Source: Candidozyma auris
Lineage: Eukaryota; Ascomycota; Pichiomycetes; Serinales; Metschnikowiaceae
NCBI RefSeq assembly: GCF_003013715.1
Contig: NC_072812.1
Location: 2,232,001 to 2,296,000 of the forward strand
Direction of reading: 5' to 3'
DNA: 64,000 nt
In this document: one piece after another, positions 1 through 9,644 of the stretch
Position numbering within the stretch: the first letter of the stretch is position 1
Layout of the letters: each line of letters opens with the position of its first letter
Translations under genes and position numbers: made by a program
The notes under the pieces: model-generated
The model's input: only the letters and a program-made list of their open reading frames with translations
Databases searched by the model: none
Told to the model about the DNA's origin: nothing

Positions 1-24
1 TCCACATCTTCTGCTCCACGTCCC

Positions 25-804
25 ATGTTTCACCTTGCGCTGTCGCTATACACTCAATACAGCAGAAGAGAGCAGTACAACGTGCTTATCTTGGGGCTTG
101 ACAATGCCGGCAAAACAACGTTTCTCGAACACATTAAGCTCCTATACCCATCTCCCAATGAGAGTCTGGCGCAACAGAACAAGCGCAATGCTAGTGCTGG
201 CTCGAGCTTGACGCGAAATTTGCAGCAGCCAGACAACTCTCTGAGCTCTAGCAAGAAGGAAGCTGCTGATACGGTGAAAATCCTAAAGGGAAAGCGGGTG
301 TTGCCTACAGTGGGTCAGAATACAACCACCGTACGTTACAAGCCTAGTGAAGGCGCTACGGGGACAGCTGCCAGTCTAAAGAACATTAACTTGAAATTCT
401 GGGATTTGGGTGGCCAACGGTCTCTTCGAAGCATGTGGTCGAGGTACTATCGCTCGTGCCACGGCATTATATTTATCATTGACTCTACAGATACAGATCG
501 GTTCTCTGAGTGCTACGAAACGCTCATGGAGATAGCAAACGATTCGCTGTGGAAAGTGGATGGAGGCGACAGTGTCAATGTGCCCATTCTCATGCTAGCG
601 AACAAACAGGACTTGCCGCAGGCGGTAGACTTGATTTCTTTGAAGACAGGGGTGTTCATAGAAGTGGTGAGTCAGTTGGAGGCCACAGACTCGAAATTAC
701 TTCCTGTATCTGTGCTAGAGAACCAGGGTATACGAGAGAGCTTGGAGTGGTTGGTGACGAGACTCGTGTACAACAAGGGAAACAAGAAACCCGAGTACAG
801 GTAA
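25..804 (+). CDS. ARL3: ARF-like small GTPase Arl3 (ARFRP1 family)
   Basis: Arf-family GTPase that in yeast recruits Arl1 and golgins to the trans-Golgi. The 259-residue protein has the P-loop GLDNAGKT (24-31), switch I TVGQN (95-99), switch II WDLGGQ (126-131) and NKQD (193-196). The N-terminus MFHL matches yeast Arl3, which is anchored through N-terminal acetylation (NatC acts on Met-Phe starts) rather than myristoylation; there is no Gly2 here. A Ser/Asn/Lys-rich insertion of about 45 residues (42-90) lies between the P-loop strand and switch I, where S. cerevisiae Arl3 (198 aa) has only a short loop. Only 24 bases precede the start codon, so its promoter is outside the window. Confidence 0.9.
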   Translation: MFHLALSLYTQYSRREQYNVLILGLDNAGKTTFLEHIKLLYPSPNESLAQQNKRNASAGSSLTRNLQQPDNSLSSSKKEAADTVKILKGKRVLPTVGQNTTTVRYKPSEGATGTAASLKNINLKFWDLGGQRSLRSMWSRYYRSCHGIIFIIDSTDTDRFSECYETLMEIANDSLWKVDGGDSVNVPILMLANKQDLPQAVDLISLKTGVFIEVVSQLEATDSKLLPVSVLENQGIRESLEWLVTRLVYNKGNKKPEYR

Positions 805-1989
805 GGCGATGGTAGCGACTGATAAACTTTAGGCGAAAGGCAAGTGCATAGGTGTTGTTTATCGCAGCTTCAGCTAGCAAAGTCGTTCAATAGGCGTCAT
901 GGGGCGACATCGCAGCATCTACAATGCTGAATCCACTGCAACTCTTGCATACTAGAAACTAAAAAGCCAACCGATAGAAGCATGCAATCAAGGAGCCATT
1001 GTGTGCTCAGTGTCTGCGAACCCTCGGTCAATGGGGATTCGAGGACTTCTAGATAATTACATCAGGGTAATATACAGCGAACATGATGTGCCCGATAGAA
1101 GTGGGCCCCCAACTCAACCAGGACAAAGCTTCTTTGGATTCAAGGAAATGATAGCAGAAGTCCAATTACATACTCGTATCTGTTACGCTAACTTCAACTC
1201 TGACACCTAGTACCCTTTGCCACTCATTGAGCACTGTCTCAATTTCGCAGCCATTCCCACCGCAGCCTAACCTCATACTATTCCATCTCTTTCTCACCCA
1301 CCGATGCCACGGTCTGCTCCCTAGCGTCGTTAGCAACCTAGCGTCCCATCTTGCTCCAGATAGCCTTCTCCACATGACCCAATGGTGACAGGTTTCGCCA
1401 GACGCAGAATTACGCCATCGCCGCCAACGTCCGTGGCGGTATGCAACGCAGCCAGGGCCAACGAAAAAAAAAAGAACCTGTGTGCGATCGTCAGTGGGGC
1501 TCTGCCCAGAGCCTGCCTGGGCGAGAGGCTCGGCTTGAGGGGACGCACAAAAAGCTCACTCTTCACTGCCTTTCGTGCCAGAAAGTAACCTCGCCCCCGC
1601 CTCATCCCCCTGCCTGGTCTCGTCTGAGCGTCATAACCTTCGGTGCAGCAACCTGGTGAAGGACAGCAAGTGATGGCCCGAAGTGACGAACGGTGCGGTG
1701 CTGGTAGAGGCAACTGAAACAACATGAGGTCAATTGAGCCAATTGAAATGAGAGAGACTCAATTGACATAATCAAAGACAACCAGGCGGTCGCCCACTCC
1801 CTCGTTGGCCCATTTGGTCGTTGTAGCAATAGTGTTGCGCGGAAGTCATCAGGGGCAGCAGACCCAGGGCGAGGTGCATGTAGACCAGAGGATTAGCAAG
1901 CTTGCAAATTGCTCCACCCTAGTACATATAGCAAGCAGTGCCCAATTGCAAACTTCAACTCCCTTTCATACTACACCTTCATCTTCACC
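805..1989. other. Intergenic, 1.2 kb, upstream of the Ala/Gly-rich gene
   Basis: No convincing gene. A full copy of the recurring motif (TTTCGCAGCCATT) lies at 1243-1255, and an A-run at 1464-1474. Open frames on either strand here lack yeast-like composition. It is presumably the promoter and leader of the gene starting at 1990. Confidence 0.6.
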
Positions 1990-4743
1990 ATGGCTGACGG
2001 TTTCATGAACAAGCTTAAGCACACCTTCAGCTCGAAGGAGAAGAAGCACGACAAGATTGTCCGGGCAGCTTACCGCGCCGGCAAGCGCAGGGCCCACACC
2101 GAGGCCGGCACCAAGGGCGAGCCCACCACGCTGAGCTCGAGCGCCCTGTCGAGCGACGAGAGCCATGCTGCTGGCGCGAAACACGCCGCCCATCTGAAAC
2201 AGGCCACTGGGCTGGCTGCACCAGGACAGACGTTTGGCCAAGGCTCCGACCCTGCGGCCGCTAGTGCTGCTGGAGCCGCCTTGGGAGCTGGAACGGGCGC
2301 TGGAGCAGGCGCTGCTGCCAGTTCTGGCTCTGGTTCTGGTTCGTCCGAGGGCAATGTGGTTCGTTCCACCAACAAGGGCCGTGTGGTGACGCTGCCTCCT
2401 CGGGTTTCGCGCAAGCCGTTGGACAAGGACTGGGGAGGTGACTACACCAACGAGAAACAGCCCACCGATGTGACAGGCACTGGTCCCGACTCTGCCGAAA
2501 AGGTGATTGACAACAAGAACCCACGTTACGAGAACGACGCCAGCAATGTTCAAGGCCACGGCAAGTTTTTCGATCCTAAAGATACTCAAGGTGGAGTCTA
2601 TGGAGCTGGTGCTGCTGGTGCAGCTGGCGCAGCTGGTGCAGCTGGCGTTGGCGCTACCGCCGCTGGTGTTGGAGGCAGTTCAGGCACCGGTGGAGGCTAC
2701 GGTGAAGGCTCCGAGGCCACAAGAGAAGAGTTGCCAGCGAATCGCAACTTGAAGACAAAACCTGAGGCGTACGCTCGCCAGGAGCAGCAGGAGGAAGAGG
2801 AGCGCAAGATCTCAGAGCAGGCTTACGCTCAGGGCCACAAGCAAGCTACCGAAACGTACCACCAGGGCCAGCAGCAGGGCAAGAAAGAGGCCAAAGAAGG
2901 CAAGACCTCGGGCACTGACTCTGGCAGCAAACTTGATCCTTCCCAAGAGCACTCTAAAAACAGGTCCGCCTACAATGAAGGTGGCGTGAAGCAAGCGTAC
3001 GACGAATTGAGCGGAGGCGCCGCTGGAGGTGCTGCTGCTGGAGGTGCTGCTGGAGGTGCTGCTGGGGGCGCCGCTGGCTCTGCTGTCGGAAGCAAGTCTG
3101 GCACGAAGAGCGAATCATCGAACATTGTCCACGCTGGCGAGCCACCTTCGTCCAGCAACTTCGACTACGACTCTGAGATCAAGCGCTTGGACCAGAACAT
3201 TGCCACCACCCAGCGTGAGATCGATGCCATCCATTCGCAGAAGGGCGCCAGCGCTGGCGCAGGCGCAGGGGCCCCTTCAAAGGGCACTTTGGACCCAAGA
3301 GCGCAGGGCACCTCGTCAGGGCTGGGCAGAGCGCTCGCGGGCGCTGGCACTGGTGCTGCCGCTGGTGCTGCTGCTGGAACCGCTGCCGGCCACCACTCTT
3401 CCCACGAGTCCTCGCACCCATCTCAATCTAAAAAAACTGCTCTGTCTGACAACGACGAATATAAGGAGTACTACGACGCTGGCGTGAGAAAGGCAGCCTA
3501 CGAGTCTGGTCAGTCTGCAGCTCGCCTGGGCACTGGCACTGACAAGGATGCTACAACAGACTCTCGTGGCCAGAGCCACACTGGCGAGGGTCTTGTGGTG
3601 GGCGCGGCTGGTGCACTCGGCGCCGCAGGCGTGCTCGCTTCGCAGGCTCTCGGTTGGGGACAAAACAAGGACAAAGAGACGCAGGGCGAAACCAATGCCT
3701 CAACTCACATTCCTGGTACTAGCCCCGGCGCTGGTGCTGGTGCCGGTGCCGACGATACTGCCACCACCAAGTCCGGTAGCTCAAGTAGCTACCTCGACTC
3801 TGCCAAGGGTGTTATTGCTGGCGCCTTGGGCTACAACCAAAAGTCTGACGAGACGCCATCTGGCGCAGAGCCAACCTCTGCTGCTAGCACCAAAGGCAAT
3901 CCTGCCGCCGCACAAGGGTCTCAGGCAGGCGCTGCACGCGACGTGAGGACCGGCGGCGACCCTGAGGTGAAGCACGATGGTTTCAACGATCCTACCACCG
4001 GCGCAGCCGCTGGGTCTGTTGGCCACGACCGCAGAAGCGGTGCTGACGAGGCTGCCAGAGAGGCTAAAAAGGATGCTCAGCGTAGCACCGAGGAGTCTCA
4101 GTCGCAGACTTCTGGCGGCGGTTTCTTGAGCAAGCTAGGATTTGGCGGCGGCAGCGGCGGTAGCGGTAACAGCGGTAACGAAGACAAGACCACCTCTGGC
4201 AGTAGTGGCTCGGGCTCGCACGCACCTGAGAGCAATCTTGTGGAGACTGCCGCAGCCCACTCCGAGGAGGTCGCGCACGAGCCTCCACATAAAACGAACA
4301 AGAGCGCCACCGTTGAGTCTGGCAAGGATAAAGACACCATGGCCGCTTCATCTTCTAGTGGCGGTGATTCGAAAGCACCTTCTACGGAGCAGAAAACATC
4401 TGCGCTGACTCAATTGGAAAAGGACGCTGCCGAGCACAACCAAAAGCACGGTATCAAGAACGACGGCAGGTCGTTAATCGAGATTGCCGAGCAGGACGAC
4501 CCATCAATCTCCAAGTTGCACCACGCGAAAGCCCTTAGCGGCGCCGACGATTTGGGCGAGGAACAAAGCAGCTCTGCGGCAGTCAAGGGGGACGTGCAGC
4601 AGGTACCAGAGACGGCATTGCACCCCAAGAGCGATTTCATCAACTCAGGAGGCAAGGTAGGTTCTTTGGGCGGTGTCAATGCTGAGGAGGCCACTCGATC
4701 AGAGACCAACGCGGGTAACCCGAGGCATCGCACGCCCCCATAA
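1990..4743 (+). CDS. Ala/Gly/Ser-rich repeat protein, 5' part (frame 1)
   Basis: This is a 917-codon frame that probably forms the first half of one very long gene continuing in the +1 frame to 6934. I chose the ATG at 1990 (ACC ATG GCT context) because the open frame upstream of it contains no ATG. After a basic start (MADGFMNKLKHTF, then Lys-rich) come long Ala/Gly blocks alternating with charged helical segments that carry YxxGxxxA-type repeats, for example AYAQGHKQATETYHQG, YNEGGVKQAYDEL and YYDAGVRKAAYESG. There is no signal peptide, membrane segment or recognisable enzyme domain. The composition resembles hydrophilic LEA-like or membrane-scaffold fungal proteins; I do not recognise an orthologue and infer no function. 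The frame ends at TAA 4741-4743, beside a run of five C. Confidence 0.75.
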   Translation: MADGFMNKLKHTFSSKEKKHDKIVRAAYRAGKRRAHTEAGTKGEPTTLSSSALSSDESHAAGAKHAAHLKQATGLAAPGQTFGQGSDPAAASAAGAALGAGTGAGAGAAASSGSGSGSSEGNVVRSTNKGRVVTLPPRVSRKPLDKDWGGDYTNEKQPTDVTGTGPDSAEKVIDNKNPRYENDASNVQGHGKFFDPKDTQGGVYGAGAAGAAGAAGAAGVGATAAGVGGSSGTGGGYGEGSEATREELPANRNLKTKPEAYARQEQQEEEERKISEQAYAQGHKQATETYHQGQQQGKKEAKEGKTSGTDSGSKLDPSQEHSKNRSAYNEGGVKQAYDELSGGAAGGAAAGGAAGGAAGGAAGSAVGSKSGTKSESSNIVHAGEPPSSSNFDYDSEIKRLDQNIATTQREIDAIHSQKGASAGAGAGAPSKGTLDPRAQGTSSGLGRALAGAGTGAAAGAAAGTAAGHHSSHESSHPSQSKKTALSDNDEYKEYYDAGVRKAAYESGQSAARLGTGTDKDATTDSRGQSHTGEGLVVGAAGALGAAGVLASQALGWGQNKDKETQGETNASTHIPGTSPGAGAGAGADDTATTKSGSSSSYLDSAKGVIAGALGYNQKSDETPSGAEPTSAASTKGNPAAAQGSQAGAARDVRTGGDPEVKHDGFNDPTTGAAAGSVGHDRRSGADEAAREAKKDAQRSTEESQSQTSGGGFLSKLGFGGGSGGSGNSGNEDKTTSGSSGSGSHAPESNLVETAAAHSEEVAHEPPHKTNKSATVESGKDKDTMAASSSSGGDSKAPSTEQKTSALTQLEKDAAEHNQKHGIKNDGRSLIEIAEQDDPSISKLHHAKALSGADDLGEEQSSSAAVKGDVQQVPETALHPKSDFINSGGKVGSLGGVNAEEATRSETNAGNPRHRTPP
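4661..4743 (+). other. Frame junction in the Ala/Gly-rich gene
   Basis: Frames 1 and 2 are both open from 4661 (after a frame-2 TAG at 4658) to 4743 (the frame-1 TAA). A one-base difference anywhere in this interval would join them; the C5 run at 4735-4739 is the obvious slippage point. Alternatives are a genuine broken allele, +1 recoding at the stop, or an intron. A GTAGGT donor-like site at 4657 exists, but no TACTAAC branch point follows it. Confidence 0.7.
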
Positions 4744-6934
4744 ACTGACGAGCTCAACAAGCTCAGCGACGAAGGAGGTGAGCGAGGCGAGCGAGGCTCA
4801 CTCGCTGAAGGACCCAGCTGGGAAGGATGCTGCCAAAAAATCACAAACATCGACGGAACATGCTCTGAGTACAGGGAGGTCGCTGGCCAACCCGTACTAC
4901 CACGGCAAAGACTCCCCATTCTACGCTCCCGAGCGGGGAGGTACCCACCCTGCGCCCAGAGTCTCTGGCCAAGCGTACGTGACTGACGAAATGAGAGAGA
5001 AGCGTCGCAGAGAGGTTGAGGCCGAGGGCGCTGCGGCAGGAGCGTTGGGCATAGGAGCAGGCAGCTTTGGCGGTGTTCACCACAAGGAGCTGGGTGCGAA
5101 AGATACCACTACTTCTGCGCCACCTCCACATTCAGCATCCAAGAGTGCCGGCTACCTGGAGCAAGAGTTGTACGAGAAAAACATCATTGACAGCGCGTAT
5201 GCTGCAGGCGTCAAGTCCGTTGCCAACCAAAAAGGTATCGGCCATGAAGGCTCCAGTAAGACGAAAGGAGAGCCTGTTGTGGAGGTGATCGGAGTGTCTG
5301 ATCGCGACAAGGCGCAAAAAATCGCCCTCAAAGCTACCAATGAATTGGCCCGCCAGGGAAGAGACGTTCTGCTGGGCAAGATTGTGGTTGATGCGAACAA
5401 GCGAGAGATATACATTGAAGAGAATGCTGAGGACGCTGAGAGAACTCGCGAGGCCGAGAAGCACCAAAAGCTGGCCGAGAGGACTAGTGGAGGGGGTATC
5501 GCGGGTGCTGCTGTGGGTGCCGCTGCTGGAACTGCTGCTGCTGGCACTGCCGCTACCGCCGCTCCAGACGCTCCAGACGCTGCGTATGGACAAAAGAACC
5601 CCAGAGAAGTGGATCCCAGACAATTCCACAGCCAACACCAGGAGGTGAAGAGAGAGCTTGAGCAAGATGCCAAAGAAGGGCGCCTTGGAGATGTGGGGAT
5701 GTCGCATCATTCCGGTCACTCTGAAGCTGGCACTGCTGCAGCCGCTGGTATCATTGGTGCTGCTGCTGGCGCGGGCGCGATAGCTGCACACGAGAAGTTC
5801 GGCAGTGGGCTGAAGACGCAGGCACACCACCCAGATGCATCGTTCTACCTGGCGAACCCGCGCGAGGTGGACCCTCGAAAGTACCATCTGCAGCACGAGA
5901 AAGTGAGGGAAGAATTGCAGGAGTACGCTGACGAAGGGCGGTTGGGCAGCGCTTCTGAGGCTGCGAAGCATTACAATACTGGCCTTGGAGGAGGTACGTC
6001 CTCGCACCCAGATGCTGCATTTGACGAGCCCAACCCTCGTGAAGTTGACCCCAGAAAGTTCCACAAGCAGCACGAAGTGGCCAAGGAAGAACTTGAAGAG
6101 TTTGCGCAAGAAGGCCGTTTAGGCAATGTCGGCGCTGGTTACGATCTCAACGAGGAATCTGCGGGTTACCATGAACCGTACCCCAGCACGTCGTCTGCCT
6201 CTGGTTCGCAGGCTGCTGGGGCTGCTGGAGCCGCTGGAGCCGCTGGTGTTGCTGGAGCCGCTGGAGCTGCTGGAGCAGCTGCTGCGTCTTCGAGAAGTTC
6301 ATCTTCGTACCAGAACGTCAAGGTGATTGGGGTAAAGGACACTGCCGTTGCAGAAAAGTTGGCGCGACAGGCGGTGGCTGCAGTGCAAGGGCGAAGCGAC
6401 ATTTTGAAGCGCACCAAGGAGCTCAGAGTCGATTCGACGGGCGCCGTGACAGATCAGGATGGCCAATTTCTTATTCAGCTTGGACGTGGCCACGGTCTGG
6501 TTTCTGAAGATAGAGATGTGCAACCTCACGGCGGCGAGGTGACTCCTCCAGTTACAGGGAGCCAGAGTCAAAAACGGGATGTACCCGAGGCTGGTGCTGC
6601 TGCTGCTGCTGTTGGTGCTGCAGCTGCTTTGGCGGGCGGTGGAGTTGCGAAACTGAGTCCCCTCAAGCAAGGGTATCCTGGCCCAGAAACAGCGAAGGGG
6701 GCTGCTCCAACGCGCGACGAGCAGCCTCATTTCGGCTCGCATAACCGTCTGAAGTTCTACGCTGGCGGCACTGCTGGTCCTACTAGCCACTCTGAGGAAA
6801 CTAGTATTGCCGCTACTTCTCCTGGCGCTGCCACTGGTACTGCTCCTGGCGCTGCCACTGGTGCTACTGGTGCTGCTTCTACATCTGAGACATCGCAGTC
6901 CTTGTACTCGATGCCCGGCTCGTTTGAATTTTGA
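4679..6934 (+). CDS. Ala/Gly-rich repeat protein, 3' part (frame 2, +1 of the previous frame)
   Basis: This is the continuation of the preceding frame. It has no promoter space of its own: the earliest ATG (4679) lies inside the upstream frame and the next is at 4991. It contains two copies of a compact domain, starting VEVIGVSDRDKAQKIA (about 5281-5405) and VKVIGVKDTAVAEKLA (about 6315-6440). It also has three copies of a unit built on NPREVDPR-[QK]-[FY]-H followed by a charged helix ending EGRLG (about 5577-5697, 5829-5955 and 6009-6132), separated by Ala/Gly linkers. YxxG-type helices also recur (SAYAAGVKSVANQKG). The shared style with the upstream frame supports a single protein of about 1,650 residues. 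No known function is claimed; an LEA-like or cortical scaffold role is conceivable from composition only. Confidence 0.7.
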   Translation: MLRRPLDQRPTRVTRGIARPHKLTSSTSSATKEVSEASEAHSLKDPAGKDAAKKSQTSTEHALSTGRSLANPYYHGKDSPFYAPERGGTHPAPRVSGQAYVTDEMREKRRREVEAEGAAAGALGIGAGSFGGVHHKELGAKDTTTSAPPPHSASKSAGYLEQELYEKNIIDSAYAAGVKSVANQKGIGHEGSSKTKGEPVVEVIGVSDRDKAQKIALKATNELARQGRDVLLGKIVVDANKREIYIEENAEDAERTREAEKHQKLAERTSGGGIAGAAVGAAAGTAAAGTAATAAPDAPDAAYGQKNPREVDPRQFHSQHQEVKRELEQDAKEGRLGDVGMSHHSGHSEAGTAAAAGIIGAAAGAGAIAAHEKFGSGLKTQAHHPDASFYLANPREVDPRKYHLQHEKVREELQEYADEGRLGSASEAAKHYNTGLGGGTSSHPDAAFDEPNPREVDPRKFHKQHEVAKEELEEFAQEGRLGNVGAGYDLNEESAGYHEPYPSTSSASGSQAAGAAGAAGAAGVAGAAGAAGAAAASSRSSSSYQNVKVIGVKDTAVAEKLARQAVAAVQGRSDILKRTKELRVDSTGAVTDQDGQFLIQLGRGHGLVSEDRDVQPHGGEVTPPVTGSQSQKRDVPEAGAAAAAVGAAAALAGGGVAKLSPLKQGYPGPETAKGAAPTRDEQPHFGSHNRLKFYAGGTAGPTSHSEETSIAATSPGAATGTAPGAATGATGAASTSETSQSLYSMPGSFEF

Positions 6935-8651
6935 GCTTTATTTTTCTAGACCTAATTGAATTGTTTTATTAATATAAGTATTCTAGTCACGGTACGTGAA
7001 AGAAGTGTGCATTGCATTTGCAGCCACACAAGCAAAGACTCCTTCTTGATAATATCTCTGTCAAAGCAAATTTATTCTGTTATCATGTTGATAAAACCAG
7101 GTAACCCTTTATGCACTTGATTGGGCTTGCTCCGTCACCGAACCCTCGAGTTTGTGCCCTCGCAGTAGGTAAAAGTAGCTCAGAAGCTGGGTGAAGTCTA
7201 CCGGTGTCGTTGGGTGCGATACTGCCATTTCCTTACACGGCGCCTCCACTGGCACCGTCTCGGGTGACACCGCCCTCGTCAAGTGTATCGTAGCCTCCAT
7301 GCTTCCTAAATTAATAAATCAACTAAGTTTGTTTCTTCCGCTCAAACGAGGGAGATGCTTGGATTCTTAAGTACCTTGCGCAGCCGAGCAATTGTGTGTC
7401 TCATCCCTTCTCCTTTTCATTGTCCCAGGCTGCTGCCTCGCTTGTTTTTTTTGCACCCATTTTCTTGTGCGAAGGGACGCCCTGGATTCCGCCAGACGAG
7501 ACGCCGTTGCCTGGCGCCGAAATCGGGCCCTGGTGAGTACAAAATTTGTATCATGGGTTCCACTCGCCATTGATCCGGGCCACTGAAGGGAATTGAGAAT
7601 AGTGACTGAGATTGTTACTTTAATTTTTTTTTCTTTTGTTCTTTTTTTTTCTTTCTTATTGTTGATTTATTTGTTTCTGAAGATCAATTACGATTTTCCC
7701 CATGTCGTGAATGCGGAGGGGTGGGAAGGAGGCAGCGCCAACGCCTCTGACCATAGTATTCTCCGACGGAATGACGGATGTTTCTGGACCGAAAGGACAA
7801 ATGGGAATGTGTGAATCATGGAACCTTGCTTATGTTTTCAGGCTTTCTTCAAGATTACCTCGCATACTTTGCTTTGGCAGCTTGCGAGAGTTCACTCTTT
7901 TGCAGCCATTGAGACAGCAGTCAGTAAAAGTAAGTAAAAGAAAGAAAAATTTATATTAGTAAAAAAAAGAATCTCTTTTGATTTGACTCTAGAAGGGGCT
8001 GAAAATCATTTCAGCTATGTCGAATACCACCATTTTCTTATAATTCGGTATCAAGATATTATGGACTGTTGTTCTGCTGTCTGTGAGCAATAATAACCCT
8101 TTTCGTGATGCTTCTCACCATTGATACACAAGACACAATAACTAAAAAAGCTCCATGAGCTCACGACTTGCTTCCATCTTGAGCTCCATCAGCCTCAATG
8201 TGAACGGATTAACAAGCACAGAGATTATGCCTCCTTTTTTTCAGTACAGACTGAACACACAAATGAGACTTGACACTAGACGACCAAACGATCTACAAAT
8301 CCCTATTACATAATCCCAACACAAGCTATAAGGTAAGATTCCTCATTAGTATCTCTTTTGAGTTTCACTTTACCATTTACGAGTTTGTGCTTTCCAGCTG
8401 ATTGGGTGCAAATGCTCTTCAGTGAGCTCTAATTGCTCACCACAAAATCCTGTTATTGCCAACAAAAATGACAAGAAAGCTTCTCTCAACGTATCCATTT
8501 GAAATACCCAAACATAGCCTCCTTCTAAAAGAATGTCTTTCCTCTACCCCCATTCTGCTAACGTTGGGCTGCCTTTCCTGCACTTACCTTCCCATACAAC
8601 TCTCGACAACTGAACAACTACACCTTATATTTCTTTCTTCACGTATTCACC
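6935..8651. other. Intergenic, 1.7 kb, before SEC66
   Basis: AT-rich with T-runs near 7620-7655. Recurring-motif copies lie at 7017-7028 (TTTGCAGCCACA) and 7898-7910 (TTTTGCAGCCATT), and a GGGTGCAAA variant near 8404. Apart from the small reverse-strand frame at 7109-7300, no gene is supported. Confidence 0.6.
7109..7300 (-). CDS. Candidate small protein, 63 aa, unknown
   Basis: ATG-initiated 63-codon frame with ordinary codon use for this window (TTG, GAG and ACG frequent) and a plausible hydrophilic-to-amphipathic sequence with a core VDFTQLLSYFYLLRG. It has no recognisable family, signal peptide or clear membrane segment. It lies alone in a 1.7-kb gap, transcribed toward the end of the Ala/Gly-rich gene. 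It could equally be a chance frame. Confidence 0.35.
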   Translation of the reverse strand: MEATIHLTRAVSPETVPVEAPCKEMAVSHPTTPVDFTQLLSYFYLLRGHKLEGSVTEQAQSSA

Positions 8652-9299
8652 ATGGCTGAACCCGAGGAGGAAACCGCCCAGACGGTGGTGAAAATGTCGC
8701 TTGCGACGCCGCTTATCTACGTTTTCGTGATGCTTACGGCGTTTGCCACCTTCCTGATCTTGTACAGGCGTCATAGGCTCAAGAAGCTCGTTTCTGTAGA
8801 GCCCATTTTCGGCAGAAACTATCTGTTGGAGCTATATGAGATTTTACGGGAGAAATACCTCGATAAGCTGTTGCCAAAGGACCAGAGACCACCAGAGAAG
8901 GTTGTCAAGGCGGCGCTTTTGAGAAGAGCAGTGGAGACTATTAGAAGAACGTTGAAACTCAAAGAGAACGAGCCAGTGTTCAACAAATTGTATCAGGAAG
9001 GCTTGATTGGTGATGATGTGTATAAGCAGTTTGAGTTGCAGAACAAGGTGCAGCAGTTGGAGCTTAAAGAGATCGTGGAAGAGGCCCAGCTGTTTCACAA
9101 AGAGTGGCCTCCGCTGTTTTTTCCCGTGGTTCAGGAGATCTGCTACAATGAGGCTTTGAGAAGACGATTGCACGTCATGGACGAGCGCTCTGAACTGTTG
9201 TGTGAGTTGTGGAACTACTACGTGGAAAAGTCGGAGCCACGCAGCAAGGATGCGTCGCCAGCACCCGAGAAGAAGAAGAAAAAGAAGGCACAGGCGTAG
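8652..9299 (+). CDS. SEC66: Sec66/Sec71, Sec62/63 translocon subunit
   Basis: Non-essential subunit of the Sec63 complex, which drives post-translational protein import into the ER. The 215-residue protein has a short acidic N-terminus, one membrane segment (about 17-37, beginning TPLIYVFVML) followed by YRRHR, and the conserved cytosolic block VVKAALLRRAVETIRRTLKLKENEP, which matches yeast Sec66 (VLKAALLNRGAESVRR in S. cerevisiae). The C-terminus is a Lys-rich tail absent from the S. cerevisiae protein. The start at CACC ATG GCT agrees with family length (206 aa in S. cerevisiae). It is followed at 345 bp by SEC3, another secretory-pathway gene, on the same strand. Confidence 0.9.
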   Translation: MAEPEEETAQTVVKMSLATPLIYVFVMLTAFATFLILYRRHRLKKLVSVEPIFGRNYLLELYEILREKYLDKLLPKDQRPPEKVVKAALLRRAVETIRRTLKLKENEPVFNKLYQEGLIGDDVYKQFELQNKVQQLELKEIVEEAQLFHKEWPPLFFPVVQEICYNEALRRRLHVMDERSELLCELWNYYVEKSEPRSKDASPAPEKKKKKKAQA

Positions 9300-9644
9300 A
9301 TAATGCAAATTAGAGGCAGATCGAAACGCACGGGCCTTTAATATCGCCTGTGCTTGGCTCCCGTCCGGTGATCACAGTTTTATACGAGTACTGATTTCCG
9401 GCCACATGGAACTCTAAATGCATAACATGCAGATCAAGAGAGTACATCTCTGTAGATCAAGAGCAGTAAATTGGCTCCTTAATTTACACTACTACTAGTT
9501 CTATAATCCTTGTAGGCATACATCCATTGACTTTCCTGCACACAATCATACACTCCACTTCATGATTCCCACTTAATACTACCAACACATAACCTTCATA
9601 CAAATCTACCAATTGACAACGACACTGCCCCAAGGAAGTCGAAC
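9300..9644. other. Intergenic, SEC66-SEC3
   Basis: AT-rich 345 bp holding the SEC66 3' end and the SEC3 promoter. I see no motif copy and no gene in it. Confidence 0.5.

Noticed and set aside
1330..1725. 131-codon reverse-strand frame upstream of the Ala/Gly-rich gene
   Set aside because: Low-complexity Leu/Arg/Phe translation through an A-run; no recognisable domain.
4657..4774. Intron joining the two frames of the Ala/Gly-rich gene
   Set aside because: The donor would be GTAGGT and the acceptor AAG, with no TACTAAC, unlike the three clear introns in the window.
5132..6109. 325-codon reverse-strand frame inside the Ala/Gly-rich gene
   Set aside because: It is the mirror of GC-rich Ala/Gly codons; composition is unlike a protein and the plus-strand repeats are clearly coding.
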